From NCBI GenBank assembly GCA_023460955.1, contig JAEWOH010000025.1, positions 37,953-101,952 on the forward strand: DNA of 64,000 nucleotides, given 5' to 3'. The notes below the pieces were generated by a model. It saw only the letters and a program-made list of their open reading frames with translations, had not been told where the DNA came from and did no database searches. Both the position numbers and the translations under genes were made by a program. Below, piece after piece: positions 18,262 through 28,382 of the stretch; position 1 is the stretch's first letter, and each line of letters opens with the position of its first letter. Source of the DNA: Bacillota bacterium (GTDB taxonomy: Bacteria; Bacillota; Clostridia; Acetivibrionales; DSM-1351).

Positions 18262-19212
18262 ATGAAACATATCTTTATTATAAACCCGGCAGCGGGAAAA
18301 GGTAAATCACTGGAACTTATTCCATATATTCAGGAATGCTTTAAAGATAAAGAGAATGACGAATTTATAATTGAAATGACAAAGCATCCCGGACATGCCG
18401 AAGCTATAGCCAAGATGTATTCAGTTGCTGAAGAGTGCCGTATATACTCAGTGGGCGGAGACGGGACTGTAAACGAAATAGTAAACGGGCTGGCAGGTAC
18501 CCCGGCCTCATTAGGAATTATACCAACGGGATCAGGTAATGATTTCATAAGAAGTCTTAATATTGCTCCAGACATTCTGAACGACATAAAAACTCTTATA
18601 TCTCAGACCATTAATGGTACTGTTAAGACTATTGACTTTGCCAAAGTAAATGAAAAATATTTTATTAATATATCCTCGATTGGTTTTGATGCTAACGTTG
18701 TTTTTAATGCCGATAAATTTAAGAAAAAGCCCGGTATTACCGGTAGCATGGCTTATTTGCTTTCGATTATCTATACAGTTTTTAAACATAAAATAAGTAA
18801 AATCAGAGTTGATATTGATGGCAAAAAGCTAAATATAGATGCACTGCTGGTAGCTGTGGCAAACGGGAAATATTATGGCGGGGGTATGATGCCGGCCCCG
18901 GATGCTGTTCTTGATGACGGCCTTATGGACATATGCATGGTAAGCGAAGTAAGCCGTATCAAAATTCTGAATTTGTTTCCGAAGTATATGAAGGGCAAGC
19001 ACAGCGTAATAAATGAAGTGAGCTTTTATAAAGGAAAAAGGTTATTAATAGATAGTGATGAGGACTTGTGTGTGAATATAGATGGAGAGATTATTAGCGC
19101 AAGCTCGGTTAAATTTGAAATAGTAGAGGCGGGAATCAAAATCATCATACCACAAAGCCAAACAAATATTGAAGATAATCGGCAGGCAAGTATGTCAGGA
19201 AGCAGCTTATAA
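18262..19212 (+). CDS. Diacylglycerol/lipid kinase (DagK/YegS family)
   Basis: A 316-residue lipid kinase phosphorylating diacylglycerol or a related lipid at the inner membrane face, recycling lipid headgroup by-products. The nucleotide-binding motif GGDGTVNEIVNGL lies near residues 74-86, and a second conserved motif GTGSGND follows. The second beta-sandwich lobe carries GKYYGGGMMPAP. The ribosome site is GGGGG about 6 bases before ATG. It is co-directional with sbcD 59 bases downstream, so a shared transcript is possible without a functional link. Confidence 0.9.
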   Translation: MKHIFIINPAAGKGKSLELIPYIQECFKDKENDEFIIEMTKHPGHAEAIAKMYSVAEECRIYSVGGDGTVNEIVNGLAGTPASLGIIPTGSGNDFIRSLNIAPDILNDIKTLISQTINGTVKTIDFAKVNEKYFINISSIGFDANVVFNADKFKKKPGITGSMAYLLSIIYTVFKHKISKIRVDIDGKKLNIDALLVAVANGKYYGGGMMPAPDAVLDDGLMDICMVSEVSRIKILNLFPKYMKGKHSVINEVSFYKGKRLLIDSDEDLCVNIDGEIISASSVKFEIVEAGIKIIIPQSQTNIEDNRQASMSGSSL

Positions 19213-19271
19213 AAAAAATAAACTGCATTATGACTGCAATCGGGTGAGAATGCATATGGAGGGAATTAGGT

Positions 19272-20435
19272 ATGAAAATAGTTCACACGGGGGACTGGCA
19301 TATTGGCAAAATTGTAAATGAGTTTAGTATGCTGGAGGATCAAAAATATATATTACAGCAGCTTATAACCGTTGTAGACCAGGAAAAGCCGGACGCAATT
19401 GTCGTTGCCGGTGACATATTCGACAGAAGCATTCCTCCTGTGGAGGCAGTAGAACTTGTCGATGATATATTCTACAAGCTGCTTCTGGAAATGCAGGTGC
19501 CCGTTTTGGCAATAGCAGGTAATCATGACAGTGCGGAGCGATTGTCCTTTGCCAGCAGAATACTGACCAATAACGGGCTTCATATTGCCGGAATATTCGA
19601 TGGAAATGTGCCCTGCATTACAATGGAGGATAAATCCGGTCCTGTCAACTTTTATCTTTTACCTTACACAGACCCAAGAAATATACGCCATATATATCAG
19701 GACTCACAGATATCAACACACGATGATGCTATGAAAAGAGTCATTGAGAAAATAGGACAAGCCTTTAATTCAAGTGATAGAAACATTATGGTTACCCATG
19801 GGTATATAACACAGCTGGGAAAACCGGCCGAATACATAAGCGAATCCGAGAGGCCTCTAAGTATAGGTGGAACAGACTTTGTAAGCTCGGATTATTTTAA
19901 AATGTTCAATTACACTGCTCTCGGGCATCTTCATGCTCCTCAGAAGGCCGGGTATGATAATGTGAGATATTCAGGCTCGCTGCTAAAATATTCATTCTCA
20001 GAAGTGAATCAGAAGAAAGGTGTAACCGTAGTAGAACTGGACGAAAAAGGTTCTGCGGTTTCAAGACATATTGACCTTATTCCAAGAAGAGACATGAGAA
20101 CAATAAAAGGGCCCATAAAGGAGTTGATGAGTCCTGAGGTTTATAAGAGTGCCGATACTGAGGACTATGTCTATGCCTATCTTACCGACAGGGGAGAACT
20201 TATGGATCCCATATCCAAGCTAAGGTCTGTATACCCTAATATAATGGGACTATCACGTGATTTGGGAAGTCAGAGGGAAGGTTCCAAAACTTCGGCTTCT
20301 CAGGGATACAAGTCAAAGACAAAGCTTGAGCTTTTCAGAGAGTTTTACACTTCCATACAGGGAGAGACGCTTAGCCTGGAAGCTGAGGCTGTTATGACGA
20401 GGATAATTGGAGAAGTAGAAAAGGAAGGAGTATAG
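19272..20435 (+). CDS. sbcD: Exonuclease subunit SbcD (Mre11-like nuclease)
   Basis: A 387-residue calcineurin-type nuclease subunit of the SbcCD complex, which cleaves hairpins and DNA ends left by replication of palindromes. The metal-binding motifs occur in order: GDWHIGK (D8, H10), GDIFDRS, GNHDSAERL, THGY and GHLH. A capping domain and a C-terminal part that contacts SbcC follow. It lies immediately upstream of sbcC. Confidence 0.96.
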   Translation: MKIVHTGDWHIGKIVNEFSMLEDQKYILQQLITVVDQEKPDAIVVAGDIFDRSIPPVEAVELVDDIFYKLLLEMQVPVLAIAGNHDSAERLSFASRILTNNGLHIAGIFDGNVPCITMEDKSGPVNFYLLPYTDPRNIRHIYQDSQISTHDDAMKRVIEKIGQAFNSSDRNIMVTHGYITQLGKPAEYISESERPLSIGGTDFVSSDYFKMFNYTALGHLHAPQKAGYDNVRYSGSLLKYSFSEVNQKKGVTVVELDEKGSAVSRHIDLIPRRDMRTIKGPIKELMSPEVYKSADTEDYVYAYLTDRGELMDPISKLRSVYPNIMGLSRDLGSQREGSKTSASQGYKSKTKLELFREFYTSIQGETLSLEAEAVMTRIIGEVEKEGV

Positions 20436-20460
20436 CGGGATACATTCCGCTTGTGCCGGT

Positions 20461-23400
20461 ATGAAACCGTTAAAACTTACTATAAGTGCCTTTGGCCCCT
20501 ATGCCAAAGAGCAATATATTGATTTTACCAAGCTTCAGGAACAAATATTTGTTATTTCCGGGCCGACCGGGGCTGGGAAAACAACTATATTCGATGCAAT
20601 AAGCTTTGCACTTTTCGGAGAAGCCTCCGGCAGCAGTCGTGACAGGGATAGTCTTAGAAGTGATTTTGCATCGCCTGAAACAGAGACATACATAGAGCTG
20701 GAATTTGAACTAAGGGGAGAGGTCTATAAAATTAAAAGATCTCCACAGCAGGAGCAGAAGAAACTCAGAGGTGACGGCTATACCTTAAGAAATGCTGATG
20801 CTGAGCTACTGCTGCCAGATAGTACTCTTATTACAAAAATAGCAAACGTTGATGAAAAGATTAATCAACTTCTGGGAATAAACAAAGCTCAATTCAAGCA
20901 GATAGTAATGCTGCCTCAGGGCGAATTCAGAAAGCTTCTGGAATCAGACAGCAGCGAGAGAGAATTGATTTTCAGAAAGATATTCGGTACAGAAGGCTTT
21001 GCTGAAATACAGAGAAGGCTGGAGGATGAAAGCAAGGAGCTGTATAAGACTGTACATGATATTAAGACACAGATTGATACACATATTCAGCATGTGGATT
21101 CGGGAGAAGATCAGGAGCTGGAGCAGCTCAGAACCTCCAAGGACATTAATCTTGAGCTCTTTTTGGAAAAGCTCGGAAAGCAGTGTGTACACGATAAGAA
21201 CAATCTTGAAGTTTTCAATACCCAGCTTCACCGTATGGTTGAAAAGTTGGGTAAACTAAAAGAAGATATTGCCGGAATTAATGAGGGAAATAAGAAGCTT
21301 CAGAGCAAAGAAAAGGCACAGATAGATTATAATCTGGGCTTGAGCAGGCTGGAAGAATACAAGCTGAAAGAAAAAAGCCTGGAGTTATCCAGAAAAGCTT
21401 TGCCCATTTCAGAGATAGGGGAGCAGTTAAAAAAGACTGAACAAAGTTTAATACTAAAGACCTCACAGCTTGAACAGGCAAAGCAGAAGGTTCTGAGCCT
21501 GACAAAGGAAAATGAAGCAGTACAGCAGCTGCTTATAGCCGAAAAAGAAAAAGAGCCTGTCAGAAAAAAACTTGAAACAGAACTGACTCTTCTTAATAAC
21601 ATGCTTCCAAAAGTTTTACGGTATGACAAAAGCTTAAAGCTTCTGGAAACAGCAAAAATTAGGGGAAGCGAGATAAATCTGCGTCTTGAGGAAACCCGTA
21701 AAAAGCTTGAGAAAGAGAAAAACAGCTACAGAGAGCAGGAGGAAAACTTAAGAGCCCTCTATTCTGTTGAAGCGGAATGTGTGGCTCTGGACATGGAAAT
21801 CCAGGCAAACAAAAAGCTCTTAAATGAGCTGGACGGGTTAAGAAAGCTGATTGAAGCATACCTCCAGTCAGATGCCGGCTATGCTGAGGCAAAGCAAGAC
21901 TTTGAAGGTTTTGAACAGAAGTATTCCGCTTTAAGGAGCAGGCTTCAGCACGAAGAAGACAACTATCTGCGTGCACAGGCAGGCCTAATGGCTAAAAACC
22001 TGAAAGAAGGGGTGCCCTGTCCGGTGTGCGGTTCCATAGAGCATCCGCAGCCCGCGCCAGTACCTGAGAGTATTTCGGATGAAGAGTCCCTTAAAGTTTT
22101 AAAGCAAGAGTTTTCTGATTTAAATGAAGAGAGGACAGACAAGCTCAAGGAATTATCAGAGCTGAATGGAAATCTTAACAGTAAAAGACTTGAAATTCAA
22201 AACAGAGTGGCTCTTCTGGAAATGGGAATCCTGGTGACTGAAAAAATTGAATATAAATCTCAATTGGAGGCTGTAAAAGTAGAAGTAATAAGTAAGGGAA
22301 CCTCTTTAAAGGCAAAGACACTGGTTCTGATTTCTGAGCACAAGGATAAATCAGAGCTTATTACTAAAAAGGAGTTTTTCGAAAAAAAGTGCCAGGAAAC
22401 AGCACAGACTATCAAGCAGCTTGAGGAAAATATTAACAGATTAAATGATGAGAAGGCTGCTGCCTCTGAGGAACTGGTACATGCACAGTCCGAAGCCGGT
22501 ATTGTTGAGAAGGAAGTCCCTTTGGATATACGTTCAGTTTCAAAATTGAATGCTGCAATAGAAGAAACCCGGCGCGCAATAGCTACCCATGAAGCAGCAC
22601 TAAAAAGTGCTGAGCGCGCCTCAGAGCAAACCCGCCAAGCCTTGAGCGCTGCCGAAAGAGAACTTTCGGTTATAGATACCTCCTTAGCTGAAAATGCCGC
22701 AGAAAAGGAGAGGGTGGAGAGGCTACTGGCTGAGAGACTCAAGGCAGCAGGTTTTGAAACATACACACATTTCGCAGAAATGAAGAAAACTCAAACAGAA
22801 ATAGATGTTTTACAGGAAGATATCAGCAGCTATTACCAACGGATCAAGTCCCTTAAGGATATGTTGGAACACCTTGAGAAGGAAACACAAGATATGACGG
22901 TTCAGGATGCAGGTGAGCTGGAGAAGAAGTATGAGTTGCTGCTGGAAGAGCAGAAGCTGCTTCAGGAACAGCAAAACAAGGCTTTCTCCAGATATTCCAA
23001 CAATGCCAAAACCCTTCAGCAGCTTGAGACAATAATAGAGAAAATGGGAGCACTTGAAAGTAAGTACAATACTATTGGAGAGCTCTGGAAGATATCAAAA
23101 GGTGAAAACCCTCAAAGACTTACTTTTGAAAGATATGTGCTGGCAGCGTATTTTGATGAGATTATTTCTGCTGCTAATCTGCGTCTGGAAAAAATGACCG
23201 GATCAAGGTACTACCTTCAGAGGAAAGAGGACAAGAGTAAAGGACGAGCCCAGCAGGGACTTGAACTGGAGGTGTTTGACAACTACACAGGTAAATCCAG
23301 ACATGTTAAAACCCTCTCAGGTGGAGAGGGCTTTAAAGCGTCTCTGGCACTGGCTCTTGGCCTTGCAGATGTCGTTCAGGCCTATTCAGGAGGAATAAGT

Positions 23401-23604
23401 CTGGATACATTATTTGTTGATGAAGGCTTTGGTACCCTTGACCCCGAATCCCTCGACAGTGCTATCGAATGCCTGGCGGAAATTCAGAAGACAGGAAGGC
23501 TGGTAGGGGTAATTTCGCATGTAGCCGAATTAAAAGAGAGAATTAAGTCGATTTTAGAAATAATTTCAAAAAAAGAGGGAAGTTTTGTGAATTTTACCGT
23601 ATAA
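20461..23604 (+). CDS. sbcC: Exonuclease subunit SbcC (Rad50-like ATPase)
   Basis: A 1047-residue SMC-like ATPase. Walker A is GPTGAGKT at 34-41; two long coiled-coil arms flank the zinc hook CPVC (C520, C523). The C-terminal half has the signature LSGGEGFKASLALALG and Walker B TLFVDEGFGTLD. Length is typical. ATP binding at the head controls SbcD. The ATG at 20461 has no close Shine-Dalgarno site. The AAGGAG near the end of sbcD is separated from it by an 18-nt hairpin-forming stretch, so translation may be coupled. Confidence 0.96.
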   Translation: MKPLKLTISAFGPYAKEQYIDFTKLQEQIFVISGPTGAGKTTIFDAISFALFGEASGSSRDRDSLRSDFASPETETYIELEFELRGEVYKIKRSPQQEQKKLRGDGYTLRNADAELLLPDSTLITKIANVDEKINQLLGINKAQFKQIVMLPQGEFRKLLESDSSERELIFRKIFGTEGFAEIQRRLEDESKELYKTVHDIKTQIDTHIQHVDSGEDQELEQLRTSKDINLELFLEKLGKQCVHDKNNLEVFNTQLHRMVEKLGKLKEDIAGINEGNKKLQSKEKAQIDYNLGLSRLEEYKLKEKSLELSRKALPISEIGEQLKKTEQSLILKTSQLEQAKQKVLSLTKENEAVQQLLIAEKEKEPVRKKLETELTLLNNMLPKVLRYDKSLKLLETAKIRGSEINLRLEETRKKLEKEKNSYREQEENLRALYSVEAECVALDMEIQANKKLLNELDGLRKLIEAYLQSDAGYAEAKQDFEGFEQKYSALRSRLQHEEDNYLRAQAGLMAKNLKEGVPCPVCGSIEHPQPAPVPESISDEESLKVLKQEFSDLNEERTDKLKELSELNGNLNSKRLEIQNRVALLEMGILVTEKIEYKSQLEAVKVEVISKGTSLKAKTLVLISEHKDKSELITKKEFFEKKCQETAQTIKQLEENINRLNDEKAAASEELVHAQSEAGIVEKEVPLDIRSVSKLNAAIEETRRAIATHEAALKSAERASEQTRQALSAAERELSVIDTSLAENAAEKERVERLLAERLKAAGFETYTHFAEMKKTQTEIDVLQEDISSYYQRIKSLKDMLEHLEKETQDMTVQDAGELEKKYELLLEEQKLLQEQQNKAFSRYSNNAKTLQQLETIIEKMGALESKYNTIGELWKISKGENPQRLTFERYVLAAYFDEIISAANLRLEKMTGSRYYLQRKEDKSKGRAQQGLELEVFDNYTGKSRHVKTLSGGEGFKASLALALGLADVVQAYSGGISLDTLFVDEGFGTLDPESLDSAIECLAEIQKTGRLVGVISHVAELKERIKSILEIISKKEGSFVNFTV

Positions 23605-23672
23605 TTTAATTAATTATATTCTGTAGAATAAAATAGTAACAATTTACAACTGGATAAGATGGGAGAAAAGCT

Positions 23673-25193
23673 ATGGAAAAGAATTCAATACTTGTCAAGA
23701 ATGAAATTGAAGCAAATAAGTTTGCAGCAGCAGTTATGGTTTATACTAATATTTTTGCTGTTATAGTGTACACTCTGAATGCGTTGGAAATATTCGTGGC
23801 AAACAAGACTACAATGACAATAGCAATGGCAATTGCAGTAGTGCTGCTAACAGTGCCCTTTGTGGTGGTAAAGTTATTAAAAATTTTAGAGCCCTGGGTA
23901 AAGTATCTGACTGTAACAGCTGCAATGCTCATGGTAGGAGTATTAAGTGCACTTTTAAGCTATCATACTGTTGTTTTGTACGCATTTCCGTTTGCCATAG
24001 CAAGCTTGTTCTTTTCAAGAAGACTTAGCTGGTATACAACCGTAGGTACCATTGTTGTACTCAATATTTCTCAGCTTTTGACAAATCAGCTTAACGGTGT
24101 CCCTGATAAGAATTTGCCCGATACATACAGTACATTATTATATGGTATGGCGCCTAGAACGATTCAACTCATAATTTTATCCATTATATTTATTATCCTG
24201 TCTAAAAGAACCCGTAATATGCTGGGAAATATAATGGGAGCTGAAGAACAGCAGGAAATGCTTGAAAAGATGCTGAAGGTTACGAAGAAATCCAATGAGG
24301 TTTCAAACGTCCTGGCATCCTCGGTAACAAATCTTTCACTAATGACTGAAAACACAACAAAGGCCAACGAATCAATAGCAAACAAAACATCAAGAATTGC
24401 CCAAGGTTCAAAGCAATCGATTAAAAATATTGAAGAAGCTACCGATGCCGTAACAAATATGTCGGAAAATATCAATAAAATATCTGACGAGGGGAGAGTT
24501 CTTTCAGAACTTTCCGAACAGATACGAGAGTTATCAGAAGAGAGTGTGTCTGTAATGAAAGCTGCTGTAGAAGAAATGAACTCCATAGCACAAGCAACAA
24601 AGCAGAGTAAGGAAACAATAACTAAACTGGAAAGCAGATCAAACGAAATCTCAAAATTTGTTGAGGTAATCACCCAAATATCCGCTCAGACAAACTTACT
24701 TGCATTGAATGCCTCTATAGAATCAGCCCGTGCAGGTGAACAGGGTAAGGGCTTTGCCGTTGTAGCCCAGGAGATCAGAAACCTTGCCGAAGGCTCGCAA
24801 AAGGCCGCAAAAGACATTGCTTCCTTGATAAAAGAAATAATGGAAGATACCCAGAATGCAGTAAAGGCCATGGATACAGGCTCTGAAATGGTAGACAGAG
24901 GGCTATCCATTATTGATGATGCAAGGAACTCCTTTACTAGAGTTGCGGAAGCTAATGATGAGATGAACCAAAAACTGTTGTCAGTGAGTAATGACACAAG
25001 AGAGGCTGTTATATCCAGCAATAAGGTTGTAGGTATGGTAGCTGAAGTCAAGGAAATCAGTACCGGTACACTAAGAGATCTTGAGCAGATCGCAATGGCC
25101 AGTGAAGAACTTGTTGCTTCCATGGAGGAACTTGACTCTTCCGTTGATAGCATAGAGAATATGTCAAAAGAACTGGTAGAAGCAGTTAAATAG
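23673..25193 (+). CDS. Methyl-accepting chemotaxis protein with multi-helix N-terminus
   Basis: A 506-residue receptor. The first about 185 residues form five or six hydrophobic helices without a large external domain, so it probably senses a membrane or intracellular signal. The cytoplasmic part is a long coiled coil with the kinase-contact tip around residues 335-372 (TNLLALNASIESARAGEQGKG). No HAMP domain was seen. GGGAGA precedes the ATG. No che or flagellar gene is nearby. Confidence 0.92.
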   Translation: MEKNSILVKNEIEANKFAAAVMVYTNIFAVIVYTLNALEIFVANKTTMTIAMAIAVVLLTVPFVVVKLLKILEPWVKYLTVTAAMLMVGVLSALLSYHTVVLYAFPFAIASLFFSRRLSWYTTVGTIVVLNISQLLTNQLNGVPDKNLPDTYSTLLYGMAPRTIQLIILSIIFIILSKRTRNMLGNIMGAEEQQEMLEKMLKVTKKSNEVSNVLASSVTNLSLMTENTTKANESIANKTSRIAQGSKQSIKNIEEATDAVTNMSENINKISDEGRVLSELSEQIRELSEESVSVMKAAVEEMNSIAQATKQSKETITKLESRSNEISKFVEVITQISAQTNLLALNASIESARAGEQGKGFAVVAQEIRNLAEGSQKAAKDIASLIKEIMEDTQNAVKAMDTGSEMVDRGLSIIDDARNSFTRVAEANDEMNQKLLSVSNDTREAVISSNKVVGMVAEVKEISTGTLRDLEQIAMASEELVASMEELDSSVDSIENMSKELVEAVK

Positions 25194-25222
25194 AAATAAT
25201 AGCCTAAACAAGGACAAGCATT

Positions 25223-25258
25223 AAGGGCAATCCGTTTTTATTATGGATTGCCCTTTGA
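25223..25258. terminator. Intrinsic terminator between chemoreceptor and gdx
   Basis: An 11-bp perfect stem (25223-25233 with 25245-25255) with an 11-nt loop. The T-run on the plus side is short (TTT then GAAATTTA). It lies between convergent genes. Confidence 0.65.
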
Positions 25259-25290
25259 AATTTATGCGGCATAGTAGCCTATAAAACAAA

Positions 25291-25611
25291 TCAATGCGAG
25301 GACACAACCTTCAAGCCGACTATACCAATAACAATAAACCCAATACAAATAAGTCTCATTATATCAACCGGCTCCTTAAATAGTATTATTCCTAATACTA
25401 CTGTACCAACTGTACCGATTCCTGTCCAAATTGCATAGGCAGTACCCAGCGGTAAGTCCTTTAAAGCTAAGGATAAAAAATAAAAACTTGCTATCATTCC
25501 TAAAACAGTAAAAATGCTTGGTACAGGTTTCGTGAAACCTTGGGAGTATTTCAGCCCCAGCGCCCAACCGGTTTCAAATAACCCTGCGATAATTAGTAAT
25601 AACCACTTCAT
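25291..25611 (-). CDS. gdx: Guanidinium exporter Gdx (SugE-type SMR transporter)
   Basis: A 106-residue small multidrug resistance family protein with four helices and the conserved membrane glutamate E13 (GLFETGWA). The segment AIWTGIGTVGTV matches the SugE/Gdx branch that exchanges guanidinium for protons, rather than the EmrE branch. A guanidine-I riboswitch directly upstream on the same strand sets the function firmly: guanidine binding lets the exporter be made. The dual-topology homodimer is family knowledge. Confidence 0.93.
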   Translation of the reverse strand: MKWLLLIIAGLFETGWALGLKYSQGFTKPVPSIFTVLGMIASFYFLSLALKDLPLGTAYAIWTGIGTVGTVVLGIILFKEPVDIMRLICIGFIVIGIVGLKVVSSH

Positions 25612-25631
25612 AGATTAATCCTCCTAAATAT

Positions 25632-25752
25632 TAAAAAAGCCAAGGTGATATTTAAAATATCTCCCAGGCTTTTATCCTTCCGTGAACATAGTATAAACTA
25701 TGCGTTTTATCTTGGACCAGACCAGAAATTACAGCTGCGGAACCCTATAAAA
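25632..25752 (-). promoter_or_regulatory. Guanidine-I (ykkC) riboswitch with terminator
   Basis: On the minus strand the aptamer shows the family's conserved blocks in order: TAGGGTTCCGCAGCTG, TCTGGTCCAAGA, and ACGGAAGGATAAAAGCC running into TGGGAGA (ending near 25659). The 3' block AAAAGCC can instead pair with GGCTTTT downstream to form a terminator (about 25632-25673, inner stem GATATTT/AAATATC, then a T-run). Guanidine should stabilise the aptamer and block termination, giving an ON switch. The transcript start must lie close to or inside the 3' end of glgB. Confidence 0.93.
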
Positions 25753-25788
25753 CTTAAATATTCAGATTTAGCTATAGTAGAAAGGATA

Positions 25789-28080
25789 TCAAAAGACAGA
25801 GTCTTCGTCAATGGGCTCCTTTTCCTCCTTTATCAATTGCTCCTGGTCTTCGTTCATAAACAGCGGCCTGAAAACCATAACACTAAGAGGGGGTATTGTA
25901 AGCCGTAGTCTGAAAGGCTTTCCGTGAAGAGGAGCTTGCTCTGCTTTATAAATCACATTTTCAGAATCAGGTTCATAGCCTCCGTACTTTTCGTGGTTAC
26001 TATTCAGTACCAGCTCGTAATCCAAGTCAAAGGGAGCACCGATACAGTAGTTATCGTTGACAGCAGGTGTAAAGTTACACACAAATATAAGCATATCGTG
26101 ATAGTCTTTACCTTTTCTTAAAAATGACACAACGCTGTGGTCATTATCATTACAATCTATCCATTCAAAGCCTTCATAACTGAAATCCACCTGATAAAGA
26201 GCTTTTTCCCCTACATACAGTTTGTTTAGATCACGGACAAAAGTCTGCATCTTTTTATGCATTTCATAATCCAGCAGATGCCAGTCAAGACCTTTTTTAT
26301 CATTCCACTCAATAAACTGTCCAAACTCACTGCCCATAAAGAGGAGCTTTTTACCGGGATGGCCATAGGTAAACCCATAGGTAACACGTAAACCGGCAAA
26401 TTTTTGCCAATAATCCCCGTGCATTTTGTTCAGCATGGAGTACTTTCCGTGCACAACTTCGTCATGAGAAAGTACAAGAATATAGTTTTCACTAAAGGAG
26501 TACATCAGTGAAAAGGTAATCAGATTATGATGATATTTTCTGTATATGGGGTCCATACTTACATACTTCAGGAAATCGTTCATCCAGCCCATATTCCACT
26601 TAAAGGAGAAGCCAAGGCCACCCATGTAGGGCGGTTTGGTAATCATGGGCCAGGAGGAGGACTCTTCTGCAATCATCATTATTCCTTTAAAATAGTTGAA
26701 AACTGTAGTGTTAAGCTGTTTAAGAAAATCCATAGCCTCCAGGTTCATCCTGTCACCATATTTGTTTGGTATCCACTCACCGGGTTTTTTGGCGTAATCA
26801 AGATAAATCATTGATGCTACTGCGTCAACTCTTAAACCGTCTATATGGTACTTTTCAAACCAGAAAACTGCGTTTGAAATAAGAAAATTACGCACCTCAT
26901 TTCTCCCATGATTGAATACCAGAGTTCCCCATTCGGGATGCTCACCCTGACGGGGATCTTCATGCTCGTATACGGCTGTACCATCAAATTTGGCAAGGCC
27001 ATGTGCATCCTTGGGGAAATGTGCCGGCACCCAGTCAAGAATCACTCCGATACCGTTTTGATGACATTGATCCACAAAAAACATGAAATCTTCCGGAGTG
27101 CCGTAACGGCTGGTTGCTGCGTAATAGCCTGTAACCTGATAGCCCCAGGAGCCATCAAAGGGATGCTCAGTAACGGGCAGCAATTCAATATGAGTATAGC
27201 CCATGTCCTTTACATAAGGAATCAGCCTCTCGGCTATAGTACGATAATTTAGAAATATATTGTCGTTTTCATCGGGTTCTGCCAGAGTGGACCAGGTCCC
27301 AAGGTGTAGTTCATATATGGAAACAGGCAGGGTAAATATATCGGAGGTACTTCTTTTCTCAAGCCAGCTTGAGTCCTTCCACTCAAAATTATCCAGGGTG
27401 TAAACTACAGAAGCCTTTGCCGGCCGCATTTCGGCATAAAAGGCGTATGGGTCGGATTTGGTCAGTAGCTCACCTGATTGGCTTTTTATTTCAAATTTAT
27501 ATAGATCACCGACCCCTACAAGAGGGATAAAGATTTCCCAAATACCGGAGGCACCAAGCTGGCGCATCTGATGACGCCGTCCGTCCCACTGATTAAAGCT
27601 GCCGATTACACTGACCCGTTTGGCACAAGGAGCCCAAACTGAAAACAATGTTCCCGAAACATTGTTTATGGTCATTACATGAGCACCTAACTTATCAAAA
27701 ATCCTATGATGATTTCCCTGATTGTAAAGGTATCGGTCATATTCCGAAATGATAGGCCAAAAACTGTATGGGTCATGTGTTACATAGCTGTTGCCGCTTA
27801 AATCAGATATTCTTAATTTATATTCAAACAGTTTTTTTCTTCCGGGAAAGGATACTTCAAAAAATCCATTATTATATTTAGGGGACATAGGATAGAAGGT
27901 ATTTTCGGAAATATCCAGCAATTCTACAAGGCTGGCAGTGGGATGAAAGACCCGGACAGTAATACCCCCCTTGTTCCGGCCTTTACCGTCGATAACGTGC
28001 ATACCCAGGAAAACATGGGGGTCATTGCAGTCTCCGGTTTCTATGCTGTTTACTATATCAATAGGCTCTTTTCCCATCAT
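25789..28080 (-). CDS. glgB: 1,4-alpha-glucan branching enzyme (GH13)
   Basis: A 763-residue enzyme that forms alpha-1,6 branches in glycogen. It has an N-terminal carbohydrate-binding region (about 20-220), then a GH13 barrel. The nucleophile lies in DGLRVDAVASM (about 415), the acid in AEESSSWP (about 471), and the third Asp in LSHDEVVHGK (about 540). An all-beta C-terminal domain and a Glu/Asp-rich tail end it. GAGGTGG precedes two adjacent ATGs at 28080 and 28077. No other glg gene is nearby, so it is an orphan branching enzyme. Confidence 0.95.
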   Translation of the reverse strand: MMGKEPIDIVNSIETGDCNDPHVFLGMHVIDGKGRNKGGITVRVFHPTASLVELLDISENTFYPMSPKYNNGFFEVSFPGRKKLFEYKLRISDLSGNSYVTHDPYSFWPIISEYDRYLYNQGNHHRIFDKLGAHVMTINNVSGTLFSVWAPCAKRVSVIGSFNQWDGRRHQMRQLGASGIWEIFIPLVGVGDLYKFEIKSQSGELLTKSDPYAFYAEMRPAKASVVYTLDNFEWKDSSWLEKRSTSDIFTLPVSIYELHLGTWSTLAEPDENDNIFLNYRTIAERLIPYVKDMGYTHIELLPVTEHPFDGSWGYQVTGYYAATSRYGTPEDFMFFVDQCHQNGIGVILDWVPAHFPKDAHGLAKFDGTAVYEHEDPRQGEHPEWGTLVFNHGRNEVRNFLISNAVFWFEKYHIDGLRVDAVASMIYLDYAKKPGEWIPNKYGDRMNLEAMDFLKQLNTTVFNYFKGIMMIAEESSSWPMITKPPYMGGLGFSFKWNMGWMNDFLKYVSMDPIYRKYHHNLITFSLMYSFSENYILVLSHDEVVHGKYSMLNKMHGDYWQKFAGLRVTYGFTYGHPGKKLLFMGSEFGQFIEWNDKKGLDWHLLDYEMHKKMQTFVRDLNKLYVGEKALYQVDFSYEGFEWIDCNDNDHSVVSFLRKGKDYHDMLIFVCNFTPAVNDNYCIGAPFDLDYELVLNSNHEKYGGYEPDSENVIYKAEQAPLHGKPFRLRLTIPPLSVMVFRPLFMNEDQEQLIKEEKEPIDEDSVF

Positions 28081-28382
28081 TCCACCTCATTATAGAAAAT
28101 ATAGTATCAAAGGTATGTTAGCGGTGTAACTCACACTGTAATTACAGAGGTGCAGCCCGCCATAATAAAAGTATGTATCAGCACCTATATTTACCATAAT
28201 ATATTATTTTTCCGGTGTCTACAATAAAAAAGGTTTAGGCTGGCTCTTAATAGCGCGCTAAAGAAGCTTATGTACAAGCACCAACTCATCTTAAGAAAAA
28301 ACGGGAGCTTACGCTCCCGTTGCCTCATGCGGCTGCAAAAAGATGTTTTATGAATTTGCAAGTTACTAGATGAATTTTTTTA
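28081..28382 (-). terminator. Terminator of the sugar ABC operon within a gene-free gap
   Basis: An 8-bp stem with a TTAC loop (28301-28308 with 28313-28320) is followed on the minus strand by TTTTTC. It closes the transporter operon after the permease gene. The rest of the gap holds a short GCGCGC palindrome near 28252 and presumably the glgB promoter, with no gene seen. Confidence 0.8.
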
